Shown here: piece by piece, positions 33,786-42,580 of the stretch | Layout: every line of letters starts with the position of its first letter | Numbering within the stretch: position 1 is the first letter of the stretch | Assembly: GCF_021398715.1 (NCBI RefSeq) | Contig: NZ_CP090347.1 | Location: 3,162,001 to 3,226,000, forward strand | Length of the DNA: 64,000 nucleotides | Reading direction: 5' to 3' | From: Microbacterium binotii | Lineage (GTDB): Bacteria > Actinomycetota > Actinomycetes > Actinomycetales > Microbacteriaceae | Program-made: the position numbers and the translations under genes | Notes under the pieces: model-generated | Database searches by the model: none | Seen by the model: the letters and a program-made list of their open reading frames with translations, nothing else | What the model was told of the DNA's origin: nothing

Positions 33786-34712
33786 ATGGCCGACACCCTT
33801 GCCGACCGACGCTCACCCCTCCGACCCGCCGTGGATCTCGTCCGCGGCACGCTGATCGGCGCGGTGGAGGTGGTTCCGGGGGTCAGCGGCGGCACGGTCG
33901 CCCTCATCGTGGGCGTGTACGCCACGCTCATCGAAGCGGCCAGCCACGTCGTGCGCGGCACGCTCGCGCTCACTGATGTCTTCCGTCGCAAGGGCCTCGC
34001 CCGCGCCGCATCCCACTTCCGCGCCGTGCGCTGGCGGATCGTCGCGCCGGTGCTGCTGGGCATGGTGCTCGCAGTCGTGCTGGGCGCGAAACTCCTCGCC
34101 CCGCTCGTGCAGGAGTTCCCGACCGAGACCCGCGCGGTGTTCGGCGGCATGATCGCCGCATCCCTGCTCATCCCGATCCGGATGCTGGGACGCGACTGGA
34201 CCTGGCGCCTGGCCGTCGTCGCCCTCGCCGCGGCGGTCGCCGCCTTCTTCCTCACCGGGCTTCCCTCGGGAACCCTCGAGGATCCGCCGCTCGTGATCGT
34301 CGCCCTCGCCGCATCCGTCGCCGTCTGCGCCCTCGTGCTTCCCGGCCTGTCGGGCGCCTTCCTGCTGCTCGTGTTCGGGCTCTACGAGACGACGCTCGTC
34401 GCCCTGAACGAGCGCAACGTGCCCTACATCCTCGCCTTCGCGATCGGCGCGATCGTCGGCCTCAGCCTGTTCGTCAACATCCTGCGGATGCTGCTCGCCC
34501 GCTTCCACGCGGCGATGCTCGCGATCATGACCGGACTCATGCTCGGATCCCTGCGCGCCCTCTGGCCCTGGCAGGATGCGGCAGGCACCGCCACCACGCC
34601 CACGGGCGACGTCCTGGGCCCGGTGCTGCTGGCCGCCGCCGGCGCCGCCGTCGTCCTGGCGGTCGTGGCGATGCAGGCAGGCCTCGACCGGCGAGCGCAG
34701 CGCGCCGCGTAG
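33786..34712 (+). CDS. DUF368-family polyprenyl-phosphate translocase
   Basis: A 308-residue membrane protein with about eight TM segments. The DUF368 signature RGTLIGAVEVVPGVSGGTVALIVGVY is at 21-46, and a second GLSGAFLLLVFGLYE block marks the repeated half. DUF368 proteins (PopT) recycle undecaprenyl phosphate across the cell membrane for wall synthesis. AGGGAGG immediately precedes the ATG. It returns to the high-GC backbone and so sets the right limit of the island. It converges on the ROK kinase gene. Confidence 0.88.
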   Translation: MADTLADRRSPLRPAVDLVRGTLIGAVEVVPGVSGGTVALIVGVYATLIEAASHVVRGTLALTDVFRRKGLARAASHFRAVRWRIVAPVLLGMVLAVVLGAKLLAPLVQEFPTETRAVFGGMIAASLLIPIRMLGRDWTWRLAVVALAAAVAAFFLTGLPSGTLEDPPLVIVALAASVAVCALVLPGLSGAFLLLVFGLYETTLVALNERNVPYILAFAIGAIVGLSLFVNILRMLLARFHAAMLAIMTGLMLGSLRALWPWQDAAGTATTPTGDVLGPVLLAAAGAAVVLAVVAMQAGLDRRAQRAA

Positions 34713-34731
34713 AGACGCCCCTGCGAACCGC

Positions 34732-35625
34732 TCAGCCGGCGGCGGCCTGCTCGGCGAGCAACAGCGAGCCGTAGAGTCCCGCCTCGCCGTCGAGCTCGGT
34801 GCGGGCGATCGCGAGGTCCCGCGACGAGCCCCGCGCCCCGGCCGGACCCACGCGCACGGCTGCAGCCTCCTGCAGCGCCTCGATCAACCCGGGCGTCTTG
34901 AGCACGCCGCCACCGAACACGATCAGTTCGATGCCCAGCGTGAAGTACAGCGTCGCGGCGAGCTGGGCGAGATAGAACGCGGTGATCTCGTTGCTCTTCG
35001 CGCGGGCGGCCGCATCCAGCTCCTGGGTGTCGATGCCGTTGCGCGCGCGGACGGCAGGGCCCGACGCGACGCCCTCGAGGCAGTCGCCGTGGAAGCGGCA
35101 GCTACCGGCGAAGGTGTCGTCGGGGTGCCGCGCGACGGGGAGGTGCGCGATCTCGGGCCAGCCGGTGCCCACCAGCACGCGGCCTCCGGCGATGAGCCCC
35201 GCCCCCACTCCCGTGCCGACGGTGACGTAGGCGACGTCGCTCGCGCCCTGCGCCGCGCCCCACTGCAGCTCGCCCAGGGCGGCGCCCGTGACGTCGGTCG
35301 TGATCCGTGCGGGAGCGCCGGCGGCAGCGTCGCGGATGCGGCCCAGCACGTCGACGCCGTCCCAGCCTGCCTTCGGTGTCGAGGTGATGGAACCGTAGGC
35401 GGGCGAGGCGGGGTCGAGATCGAGCGGACCGAAGGCCGCGATCCCGACCCCGGCGATCTCGCCGTCGAGCGTCCGGATGAAGTCGCCCACCGCGGCGAGC
35501 GTGGTGTCGGGCTCTCCGGTCGCCACGGAGCTGCGGCTCAGGATGCGGCGAGGGTCCCCCTCCGGCGCCGCCGCGCACACGATCTTCGTGCCGCCGGTCT
35601 CGATGCCGACGAGCAGACGGCTCAC
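34732..35625 (-). CDS. ROK-family fructokinase
   Basis: A 297-residue ROK kinase. The N-terminal phosphate motif is GIETGGTKIVCA, the ATP region is VGTGVGAGLIAGG, and the zinc/substrate block HPDDTFAGSCRFHGDCLEGVASGP matches the fructokinase type (YdhR/GmuE) more than glucokinase. It phosphorylates fructose or mannose with ATP. GTG overlaps the preceding stop as GTGA; the frame upstream is not coding. Substrate choice is inference from the motif. Confidence 0.85.
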   Translation of the reverse strand: MSRLLVGIETGGTKIVCAAAPEGDPRRILSRSSVATGEPDTTLAAVGDFIRTLDGEIAGVGIAAFGPLDLDPASPAYGSITSTPKAGWDGVDVLGRIRDAAAGAPARITTDVTGAALGELQWGAAQGASDVAYVTVGTGVGAGLIAGGRVLVGTGWPEIAHLPVARHPDDTFAGSCRFHGDCLEGVASGPAVRARNGIDTQELDAAARAKSNEITAFYLAQLAATLYFTLGIELIVFGGGVLKTPGLIEALQEAAAVRVGPAGARGSSRDLAIARTELDGEAGLYGSLLLAEQAAAG

Positions 35626-35909
35626 GCCGCGTCCTCGTCGCGGGGCACGATCCCCCCGAACACGGAGTTGTTGCGCATGGCACGACTCTCGTCGTCGTCG
35701 CCGAGGAGCGCCCGTCGCAGACCGTCGACGTCGTGGGTGCGCAGGAGCGCATTCCACCGTTCGACGGCGGCACGCGCTCCGCCCTCGGTGGTCTCGCGCT
35801 TGCGCGGCACGTTCTGCAGCGCCCGGGTGATCACGTAGAGCGGCTCGGTTTCGAGCAGCTCCACGATCCGGCGGTGCTGCGCCAGCTTCTTCTGGTCGTT
35901 TCGCGACAT
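35622..35909 (-). CDS. Small hypothetical protein
   Basis: A 95-residue charged, helical protein (QKKLAQHRRIVELLETEPLY, TRALQNVPRKRE, ESRAMRNNSVFGGIVPRDED). No TM, signal or known family. GGAGG lies just upstream of the chosen ATG, while the longer frame before it is low-complexity. It overlaps the fructokinase GTG, so the two are co-translated. Function unknown. Confidence 0.6.
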   Translation of the reverse strand: MSRNDQKKLAQHRRIVELLETEPLYVITRALQNVPRKRETTEGGARAAVERWNALLRTHDVDGLRRALLGDDDESRAMRNNSVFGGIVPRDEDAA

Positions 35910-35964
35910 TCCTGCCTCCGCGTCCCATCCTGCCGCGGGCGGGCTGCCCGCGGGTGAACCCGCG

Positions 35965-37005
35965 TCAGTTGACCGAGCCGCCGACGGGCGCGGCGAACTC
36001 ATCGAGAGCGGCGACGACCTCGGGCGAGAGCTCGGCCTTGCTCGCGGCGATCGCGTCATCGATCTGACCCGGGCGCGAGGCGCCGATGATCGCCGTGGTC
36101 ACGACCTCGTCGCGCAGCACCCACGCGACCGCGAGCTGCGGGATCGACAGGCCCGCATCCTGCGCGATGCCGTCGATGCCCCGGATGCGGCGCAGGTAGT
36201 CGTCGGTGAGCGCGCTGCTGTTGAGGAAGTGGCTGTCGGCGGCACGCGAGTCGGCAGGGACCGTGCCATCGAGATATTTGGCGGTCAGCAGCCCCTGCGC
36301 CAGCGGCGAGAAGACGGCGCTGCCGACCTGCAGCTCCCGCAAGGCCGGGAAGAGCTCCGCCTCGGGAGTGCGGTCGAACAGCGAGTAACGGGGCTGGTGC
36401 ACGAGCAGGCGCACGCCCTCGGCGGCGAGCAGCGCGTGCGCGCGACGTGTGAGCTCGGCCGGGTAGTTGGAGATGCCGACGTACAACGCCTTACCGCTCC
36501 GCACGATGTCGACGAGCGCCTGCATCGTCTCTTCGAGGGGCGTGTCGGGGTCGACACGGTGGGAGTAGAACACGTCGACGTAGTCGGTGCGCATCCGCGT
36601 GAGACTCTGGTCGAGCGATCGCATCAGGTACTTGCGCGACCCGCCGTCGCCGTACGGCCCCGGCCACATGTCGTAGCCGGCCTTCGTCGTCAGGAACAGC
36701 TCGTCGCGGTAGCGACGCAGGTCGCTCTCGAGCACGGTGCCGAACGTCGTCTCGGCAGCGCCGTAGGGCGGGCCGTAGTTGTTGGCGAGGTCGATGTGCA
36801 CCACGCCGCGGTCGACCGCGTGGAGGAGGATCTCGCGCTGCGCCTCGATCGAGCGACCGCGGCCGAAGTTCTGCCACAGCCCCAGTGAGACACGGGGCAG
36901 GCGCACCCCGCTGGCGCCGGCGCGCGCGAACGGCACATCGTCGTAGCGGGTCGCCTTGGCGATGTACGGCGAGAGCAGGCGGGGGTCATCGGCGGCGATG
37001 GGCAT
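35965..37005 (-). CDS. Aldo/keto reductase (YghZ-like)
   Basis: A 346-residue AKR with the tetrad visible: Asp in HIDLANNYGP and its Tyr, Lys in LTTKAGYDMWPGPYGD, and His in DVFYSHRVDPDTP. The AGYDMWPGPYGDGGSRKYL block is typical of L-glyceraldehyde-3-phosphate reductase (YghZ/GpR) relatives. It reduces aldehydes with NADPH in the cytosol, often in methylglyoxal detoxification. GAAGGA precedes the ATG. It may be co-transcribed with the following small gene and kinase. Confidence 0.9.
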   Translation of the reverse strand: MPIAADDPRLLSPYIAKATRYDDVPFARAGASGVRLPRVSLGLWQNFGRGRSIEAQREILLHAVDRGVVHIDLANNYGPPYGAAETTFGTVLESDLRRYRDELFLTTKAGYDMWPGPYGDGGSRKYLMRSLDQSLTRMRTDYVDVFYSHRVDPDTPLEETMQALVDIVRSGKALYVGISNYPAELTRRAHALLAAEGVRLLVHQPRYSLFDRTPEAELFPALRELQVGSAVFSPLAQGLLTAKYLDGTVPADSRAADSHFLNSSALTDDYLRRIRGIDGIAQDAGLSIPQLAVAWVLRDEVVTTAIIGASRPGQIDDAIAASKAELSPEVVAALDEFAAPVGGSVN

Positions 37006-37067
37006 GACGATCCTTCGGGAGGGAAAGGGGGTGCTGATCGCAAGCCTGCCACACCCGGACGACAGCC

Positions 37068-37100
37068 GACCCCGGCCCCGCAGGCGGCGGGGTCGGGGTC
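37068..37100 (-). terminator. Hairpin after the alpha/beta hydrolase gene
   Basis: GACCCCGGCCCCGC pairs over 14 bp (one wobble) with GCGGGGTCGGGGTC around a 5-nt loop, 14 nt past the stop. The U-tract is weak. Confidence 0.6.
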
Positions 37101-37113
37101 GGGTGTCAGGGGG

Positions 37114-37950
37114 TCACTCCTGGATGAAGGCCAGGATGTCGGGGTTGATGACATCGGCGTGCGTGGTCAGCATGCCGTGCGGGTAGCCCTCGTAGATCTT
37201 CAGCGTCGAGTTCTGCAGCAGCTCGTGCTGCTTGAGCGCCGCATCCTTGTACGGGACGACCTGGTCGTCGTCGCCCTGGATGACGAACACGGGAACCGTG
37301 ATGGCCTTGAGGTCCTCGGTCTGGTCGGTCTCGGAGAACGCCTTGATGCCCAGGTAGTGGGCGAGGGCGCTGCCGGTCATGCCCTGGCGCCACCAGTTGT
37401 CGATGACTGGCTGCGAGGGCGTGACGCCCTCGCGGTTGAAGCCGTAGAAGGGACCGGATGCGACGGCCTCGAAGAACTCGGCACGGTTGGCGGCGAGCGC
37501 CTCACGGAAGCCGTCGAACACCGAGATCGGCGTGCCCTCGGGGTTCGCGTCGGTCTGCACCATGAGCGGCGGCACGGACGACACGAGCACGGCCTTGGCG
37601 ACGCGGCCCTGGGGCTCGCCGTACTTCGCGACGTAGCGGGCCACCTGGCCGCCGCCCGTCGAGTGTCCGATGTGGATCGCGTTGTGCAGGTCGAGGTGCT
37701 CGACGACCGCGTTCACATCGCTCGCGTAGTGATCCATGTCGTGGCCGGTGCCGATCTGCGAGGAACGGCCGTGTCCGCGGCGGTCGGTCGCGATGACGCG
37801 GAAGCCCTTGCTGAGGAAGAACAGCATCTGGGCGTCCCAGTCGTCCGACGAGAGGGGCCAGCCGTGGTGGAACACGATGGGCTGGGCGTCGGTGCTGCCC
37901 CAGTCCTTGAAGTAGATCTCTGCGCCGTCTTCGGTGGTCACGTAAGCCAT
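37114..37950 (-). CDS. Alpha/beta hydrolase, non-heme chloroperoxidase type
   Basis: A 278-residue alpha/beta hydrolase. The nucleophile elbow is GHSTGG (Ser near 96), the oxyanion region HHGWPLSSDDW, the acid Asp in QGDDDQVVPY, and the His in EGYPHGML. The close fit to cofactor-free bromo/chloroperoxidases suggests an esterase/perhydrolase. GGAGG precedes the ATG. Its real substrate is unknown. It is a single-gene unit with its own terminator. Confidence 0.9.
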   Translation of the reverse strand: MAYVTTEDGAEIYFKDWGSTDAQPIVFHHGWPLSSDDWDAQMLFFLSKGFRVIATDRRGHGRSSQIGTGHDMDHYASDVNAVVEHLDLHNAIHIGHSTGGGQVARYVAKYGEPQGRVAKAVLVSSVPPLMVQTDANPEGTPISVFDGFREALAANRAEFFEAVASGPFYGFNREGVTPSQPVIDNWWRQGMTGSALAHYLGIKAFSETDQTEDLKAITVPVFVIQGDDDQVVPYKDAALKQHELLQNSTLKIYEGYPHGMLTTHADVINPDILAFIQE

Positions 37951-38116
37951 GGGAAGCCTCCAGGGTGTCTTGTTTCAGAGTCGTTGAGGGGAGCGCTCTC
38001 GAGCCCCACGGGCCGAGGGTGCGTTCACGATAGCTCCGCGCCTCACGCTGAGTTCTTCGACATCTGTCCAGACAATTCCCACGGGTCCGACCCGCGTCCC
38101 CCGCCGCCGGACCGTG

Positions 38117-38941
38117 TCAGCGGTAGGTCTCGAGGCGGCGCAGAGGCGGCTGCGCGCCCTCGTAGGTGACCGCATCGGCGCCGACCGCGCAGGCGGCGGT
38201 GAGGGCCGCGACGTCGTCCCATCCGGCGTGCAACGCCAAGGTCAGTGCGGCGCAGAACGCGTCGCCCGCCCCGACGGAGTTGATCGCGGCGACCCGCGGG
38301 GCGCTCACCCGTGCGACCTCGCGGCCGCCCTCCCGCAGCGCTGCACCGTCGGTGCCGTAGGTGACCGCCACACGGCGGGCGGCGGCGAGCGCCGGCAGCA
38401 GTTCGTACTCGGTCTCGTTCACGATCACGAGGTCCGCACGCTCGAGCACCGCCTGCGGCACCTCGCGCGCGGGCGCCGCGTTCAGCGCGAGGAAGCCGGG
38501 CACCCCGGCCAGCGCCGCGATCGCGGACACCGGGATCTCCTGCTGCGCGAGTACCGCTTCGTCCGCCGCGAAGTCCACGCCGTCCAGGTGCACGGTGTCG
38601 TTCGCGCCCGGACACACGACGATCTGATTCTCCCCGGACCCGTCGACGACGATCAGTGCGGTCCCGGTCGGATCGTCGCCGAGCCAGACGCCACTCGTGT
38701 CGACGCCCGCATCCCGCAGGTTCTGCAGCATCGCGTGACCGTCGGTGTCGTCACCGACGGCCCCGACCATGCGCACGCGCGCGCCCAGACGCGCCGCGGC
38801 CACCGCCTGGTTGGCGCCCTTGCCTCCCGCGTCGCGCTGCAACCGACCGCCGAGGACGGTCTCCCCGGCGCCTGGCAGCCGATCGGTGGTGGCCGTCAGA
38901 TCGACGTTGATACTTCCGACGACGCAGAGAGGACCGAGCAT
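38117..38941 (-). CDS. rbsK: Ribokinase-like PfkB kinase
   Basis: A 274-residue PfkB kinase. It shows VVGSINVDLTATTDRLPGAGE at the start, AGGKGANQAVAAARLGARV (ribose binding) and NSVGAGDAFCAAL with the catalytic Asp. It is divergent from a nucleoside hydrolase, and together they would release and phosphorylate ribose from nucleosides. I chose the ATG at the kinase fold start. It is distinct from the operon copy at 5231 and has the cleaner ribokinase context. Confidence 0.87.
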   Translation of the reverse strand: MLGPLCVVGSINVDLTATTDRLPGAGETVLGGRLQRDAGGKGANQAVAAARLGARVRMVGAVGDDTDGHAMLQNLRDAGVDTSGVWLGDDPTGTALIVVDGSGENQIVVCPGANDTVHLDGVDFAADEAVLAQQEIPVSAIAALAGVPGFLALNAAPAREVPQAVLERADLVIVNETEYELLPALAAARRVAVTYGTDGAALREGGREVARVSAPRVAAINSVGAGDAFCAALTLALHAGWDDVAALTAACAVGADAVTYEGAQPPLRRLETYR

Positions 38942-39051
38942 CCACCCATTCCACCACGCGCCGAAGCCCCGGATGCGGCACCTCGGCGCCGGAGGAGATA
39001 TAACCGAACAGGCGGACGAGGGGGTCGCGCCCCGACCCACCGAGGAGAACG

Positions 39052-40005
39052 ATGACCGAGCCCACCCCCGTCTACCTGGACTGCGACACCGGCGTCGACG
39101 ACGCCGTCGCGCTGGCATACCTGCTGGCGTCTCCGACGATCGACCTCGTCGGGGTCGGCACCGTCAGCGGCAACATCTCCGCCGCCGAGGCTACGCGCAA
39201 CACGCTCGACCTGCTCGCCCTCGCGGGCCGCGACGACATCCCCGTGGCGCAGGGCGCACACGATCATCTCGACCACCCCTACGGGGGCGGCGCGCAGTGG
39301 GTGCACGGCGAGAACGGCATCGGCGGCGTCGAGCTGCCCCGGAGCCCGCGGGCGGCGGATTCGCGCAGCGCCGTCGAGCTTCTCATCGACCTGTCCCACG
39401 CCCACGCCGGACGCCTGCACGTGCTGACGATCGGGCCGATGACGAACCTCGCGCACGCTCTGGAGGCGGATCCCACCCTGCCCGAGCGCGTCGCCGCGGT
39501 CACGGCCATGGGCGGCGCGGCCCTCGCGCCCGGCAACATCACGGCAGCCGCGGAGGCGAACGTCTACAACGACCCGCAGGCGGCGGCAGCGCTCCTCGCC
39601 GCCGACTGGGATGTGACGCTCGTGCCCCTGGACGCGACCATGGAGCACACCATGAGCGAACAGCAGCGCGAAAGACTCGTCGCCGACGATCGCCCGTTCG
39701 TCTCGGCGATCGGCCACATCCTCGATCACTACTTCGACTTCTACCGCGACACCTACGGGCACCGCACGTGCGCGCTGCACGACCCGCTCGCCGCCGCGAT
39801 CGTGGGCGGCATCACACCGTCACGCGCACCCCGCGTGCCGGTGACGGTCGACGTCACCGACGGACCGGGGCGCGGTCAGACGATCGCCGACCTGCGCGGT
39901 CAGCGGATCGCGGCGCGCGACCACGACGGCGTGCGCACGCGCATCGTGCTCGACGTCGACGCGGGTGTGGCGGACCATCTGATCGACACGATCCTCGCGG
40001 GCTGA
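39052..40005 (+). CDS. Nucleoside hydrolase
   Basis: A 317-residue IUNH-family hydrolase. The Ca-binding signature DCDTGVDDAVA (10-20) and the later MGGAALAPGN, EANVYNDPQAA and LHDPLAA blocks match the family. It splits purine or pyrimidine ribonucleosides into base and ribose. GAGGAGAACG precedes the ATG. Divergence from a ribokinase 110 bp away fits a salvage pair. Confidence 0.92.
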   Translation: MTEPTPVYLDCDTGVDDAVALAYLLASPTIDLVGVGTVSGNISAAEATRNTLDLLALAGRDDIPVAQGAHDHLDHPYGGGAQWVHGENGIGGVELPRSPRAADSRSAVELLIDLSHAHAGRLHVLTIGPMTNLAHALEADPTLPERVAAVTAMGGAALAPGNITAAAEANVYNDPQAAAALLAADWDVTLVPLDATMEHTMSEQQRERLVADDRPFVSAIGHILDHYFDFYRDTYGHRTCALHDPLAAAIVGGITPSRAPRVPVTVDVTDGPGRGQTIADLRGQRIAARDHDGVRTRIVLDVDAGVADHLIDTILAG

Positions 40006-40009
40006 GCGC

Positions 40010-40882
40010 TCAGGCCACCGGTTCATCCTGACGGCGGGCCCGCGGGGCCATCAGCACCGCGCCGATACTGGCGGCGATCACCAAGGCGATGCCCGCGATC
40101 TCGAGCACGCTCAGGTGCTGCCCGAGCAGGAGGAAACCGGCGATCGACGCCGTCGCCGGTCCGAGGCTCATGAGGATCGCGAACGTCGATGCGGCCAGTC
40201 GCCGCAGCGCGGACAGCTCGAGCGCGTAGGGGATCGTCGAGGACAGCACGGCGACCCCGGCCCCGAGCGCCAGCAGGTCGGGCCGCAGCAGCGCGCCGCC
40301 CGCATCCGCGATGCCGAAGGGGAGCGAGAGCACGGCGCCCACGGCCATGGCCAACGCGAGGCCGTCGAGCCGGACGAACTCGCGTCCGACCCGCGCCGAG
40401 GCGAGGATGTACAGCGCCCAGCTCGCGGCGGCGCCCAGCGCGAAGACCACACCGAGTGCATCCAGGCGGTCCCAGCCACCCCCGCCGAGCGCAGCGACGC
40501 CCACGAACGCGAGTCCGGCCCAGAGCCATGCGGAGGCCCGACGCGCCGCGATGATCGACAGCGTCAGCGGCCCGAGCACCTCGATCGTCACGGTGACGCC
40601 GAGCGGCAGGCGTTCGAGAGCGAGATAGAACAGCCCGTTCATCAGCGCCAGCACCAGCCCGAACCGGACGACCGCGAGCCAGGCCGCCCGCGAATGCCCC
40701 CGCAGGCTCGGTCGTGCGATGAGCAACAGCACCATCGCCGCGAAGACGAGCCGAAGCATGACCATGCCCAGCGGTCCGACCTCATCGAACAGCAGAACGG
40801 CGAGCGAGGCGCCGACCTCCTGGCAGGCGAGGCCGACCAGGACCAGGGCGACGGCGGAGGTGGATCCGGAGCGAGCGGTCAC
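40010..40882 (-). CDS. EamA/RhtA-type exporter
   Basis: A 290-residue membrane protein with ten TM helices in two EamA repeats. The second repeat opens ALGVVFALGAAASWALYIL. The family (DMT, RhtA-like) exports amino acids or metabolites. GTG overlaps the stop of the serine-hydrolase-like lipoprotein (GTGA), so the two are co-translated. It converges on the nucleoside hydrolase with a 4-nt gap. Substrate unknown. Confidence 0.87.
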   Translation of the reverse strand: MTARSGSTSAVALVLVGLACQEVGASLAVLLFDEVGPLGMVMLRLVFAAMVLLLIARPSLRGHSRAAWLAVVRFGLVLALMNGLFYLALERLPLGVTVTIEVLGPLTLSIIAARRASAWLWAGLAFVGVAALGGGGWDRLDALGVVFALGAAASWALYILASARVGREFVRLDGLALAMAVGAVLSLPFGIADAGGALLRPDLLALGAGVAVLSSTIPYALELSALRRLAASTFAILMSLGPATASIAGFLLLGQHLSVLEIAGIALVIAASIGAVLMAPRARRQDEPVA

Positions 40883-42129
40883 GAAGCGGGCAGCGGGCAC
40901 ACGGCCGCAGCGGCGATCGCGTCGTGATACTGCTGCGCGGTCCAGGGCAGACCCGCATCCGGGGCGCTCTGGCCGCTGGCCGCGGGCGCCTTGGAGGCGA
41001 TGGAGGCGAGCTCCCACGCGAGGTACGCGCCCACCAGGTCGGTGGCCGCCGAGTTGTTCAGCACGACAGAGACGGTCATGCCGGTGGTCGGGTCGGCGAA
41101 GGATGCGGTGATGTACCCCGGCACCGAACCGAACTGTCCGATGAGCGAACCGGCCTGGAAGGCGCCGCCCGTGGCGGTCAGCCACGACGGCTGGTCGGGG
41201 GAGACGAGCATCGGGGACGCGAAGCGCTCCTCGCCGCCGAACGCTCCGGCGGCGAGCGCCTGCGTGTAGCGGCCCACATCGGCGATCGTGGAGACGACTC
41301 CCGCGTTCGTGAAGCCGAAGCTGGACGACATGGTCGTCATGTCGCGCGGCTCGGCACAGTTCATGGCACCGTCGGGGCCGGGCTGCGACAACAGACCCGT
41401 CAGCGAGGGCTGTCCTGGCTTCGCTGCGGTGCGCCCGGGAAGGCTGGTGCGGCTCAGCCCCAGCGGCGCGAAAACGTGCTCGTCGAGCAGGGCTGAGGCG
41501 CTCTGGGAGCCGGCGTTCTCGAGCGCGAGCCCGAGCAGCACGTACCCCGTGTCGGAGTCGCGCCAGGCAGCGCCCGCCGTGGCCGGGTCGAACCCGGTGA
41601 TGCCGTAGGCGGCGAGCTCCGCGGCGTTCCACTCGCGGGCGGGCAGGCCGATCGCGTCGTCCTGCAGCACGGCACCGTACGAGCCCAGACCGCTCGTTCC
41701 GTCGCACAGCATCCCGAGGGTCACGCCGCTGAGACCGGCGACACTGGGGACGTACGTGCGCACCTCGTCATCGAGCGAGACCGTGCCGGCATCCACCATC
41801 TCGTAGAGCACGTCGCAGATCATCGGGCGGGTGAGATCGCCCACCCGGAACACGTCGTCGACCGAGGCATCGCCGACACCGGCCACCCATGACCCGCTCC
41901 ATGGCGCCCAGACACCGACGATCGCGCCGGTCGAACCGGTCGCGGCCATCGCGAAGTTCACCGCTGACTCGAGCTGCGTCTGCGTGTCTGCCGGGAAGGC
42001 GCCCTCCACCTGCGTGGGCATGTCGATCTCGACGCTCTTGGCCGGCGTGCATCCCGCGAGCGCGAGAACGACGGCAGCTGCGCCGGCGATCGCGGCGGCA
42101 GCGCGTTTGAAGCCGGAACTGATCGGCAT
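40879..42129 (-). CDS. Beta-lactamase-fold lipoprotein with degenerate active site
   Basis: A 416-residue lipoprotein (lipobox ALAGC, Cys27) with a class C beta-lactamase/DD-peptidase fold. The SxxK motif should read FRxxSxTK; here it is FRVGDLTR (94-101), with Asp98 for Ser and Arg101 for Lys. The YxN motif reads D190-S-D192. The HxG region reads GQFG, with Gln331 for His. All three catalytic motifs are lost, so it is probably non-catalytic, perhaps a peptidoglycan or ligand binder. GGGGGTGAA precedes the ATG. It is coupled to an EamA exporter. Confidence 0.82.
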   Translation of the reverse strand: MPISSGFKRAAAAIAGAAAVVLALAGCTPAKSVEIDMPTQVEGAFPADTQTQLESAVNFAMAATGSTGAIVGVWAPWSGSWVAGVGDASVDDVFRVGDLTRPMICDVLYEMVDAGTVSLDDEVRTYVPSVAGLSGVTLGMLCDGTSGLGSYGAVLQDDAIGLPAREWNAAELAAYGITGFDPATAGAAWRDSDTGYVLLGLALENAGSQSASALLDEHVFAPLGLSRTSLPGRTAAKPGQPSLTGLLSQPGPDGAMNCAEPRDMTTMSSSFGFTNAGVVSTIADVGRYTQALAAGAFGGEERFASPMLVSPDQPSWLTATGGAFQAGSLIGQFGSVPGYITASFADPTTGMTVSVVLNNSAATDLVGAYLAWELASIASKAPAASGQSAPDAGLPWTAQQYHDAIAAAAVCPLPAS

Positions 42130-42192
42130 TTCACCCCCGCGGTCGTGCTCCAGCATTCAAACACACCCACATCACAAGACCATCACGGCTCT

Positions 42193-42198
42193 TAGGCT
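42193..42198 (+). promoter_or_regulatory. -10 hexamer TAGGCT of the DUF2470 gene
   Basis: TAGGCT ends 7 nt before the ATG and no Shine-Dalgarno is present, predicting a leaderless transcript. Confidence 0.45.
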
Positions 42199-42205
42199 GT
42201 GCTGC

Positions 42206-42514
42206 ATGACCCACGTTTTCGACGACGAGACACTGGCCGGTGTTCTCGGGCACATGAACTCCGATCACTCCGACGACAACATGCTCTTCGCACGCGCTTT
42301 CGGCCCGCATCCGGCGCCCGTCGGCGCCCGCATGGTCGGATTCGACGGCGACGGCGGGGACTGGGTCATCACGGCTGCCGGGGGCGCGAGCGTCGACATG
42401 CGGCTGACGTGGCCCGGCGGTCCCATCACCCAGCGAGCCGAGGTGCGACGCGAGATCGTTGCGCTGTATGACGCCGCATGCGCCGAGCTGGGCATCGAGC
42501 CGCGCCCTCACTGA
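42206..42514 (+). CDS. DUF2470-domain protein
   Basis: A 102-residue DUF2470 protein with the LGHMNSDHSDDNMLFARAFG motif, the C-terminal domain of HugZ-type heme-utilisation proteins. It likely binds heme or iron through the His residues, which is inference from the family and from its place 66 bp before heme oxygenase. It probably has its own leaderless promoter. Confidence 0.85.
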   Translation: MTHVFDDETLAGVLGHMNSDHSDDNMLFARAFGPHPAPVGARMVGFDGDGGDWVITAAGGASVDMRLTWPGGPITQRAEVRREIVALYDAACAELGIEPRPH

Positions 42515-42545
42515 CCGCATCCGACATCCTGGGCGAATTGACGAT

Positions 42546-42564
42546 TTAGGTTCTGCTTACCTGA
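42546..42564 (+). promoter_or_regulatory. IdeR/DtxR iron box at the heme oxygenase promoter
   Basis: TTAGGTTCTGCTTACCTGA matches 15 of 19 positions of the TTAGGTTAGSCTAACCTAA consensus. It fills the spacer of the promoter whose -10 TATAGT is at 42568-42573, so iron-loaded IdeR/DtxR would repress. Confidence 0.8.
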
Positions 42565-42567
42565 AGG

Positions 42568-42573
42568 TATAGT
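42568..42573 (+). promoter_or_regulatory. -10 hexamer TATAGT of heme oxygenase
   Basis: TATAGT lies 7 nt before the ATG, so the mRNA should be leaderless. A poor TTTAGG could act as -35. Confidence 0.65.
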
Positions 42574-42580
42574 GGGCCGC

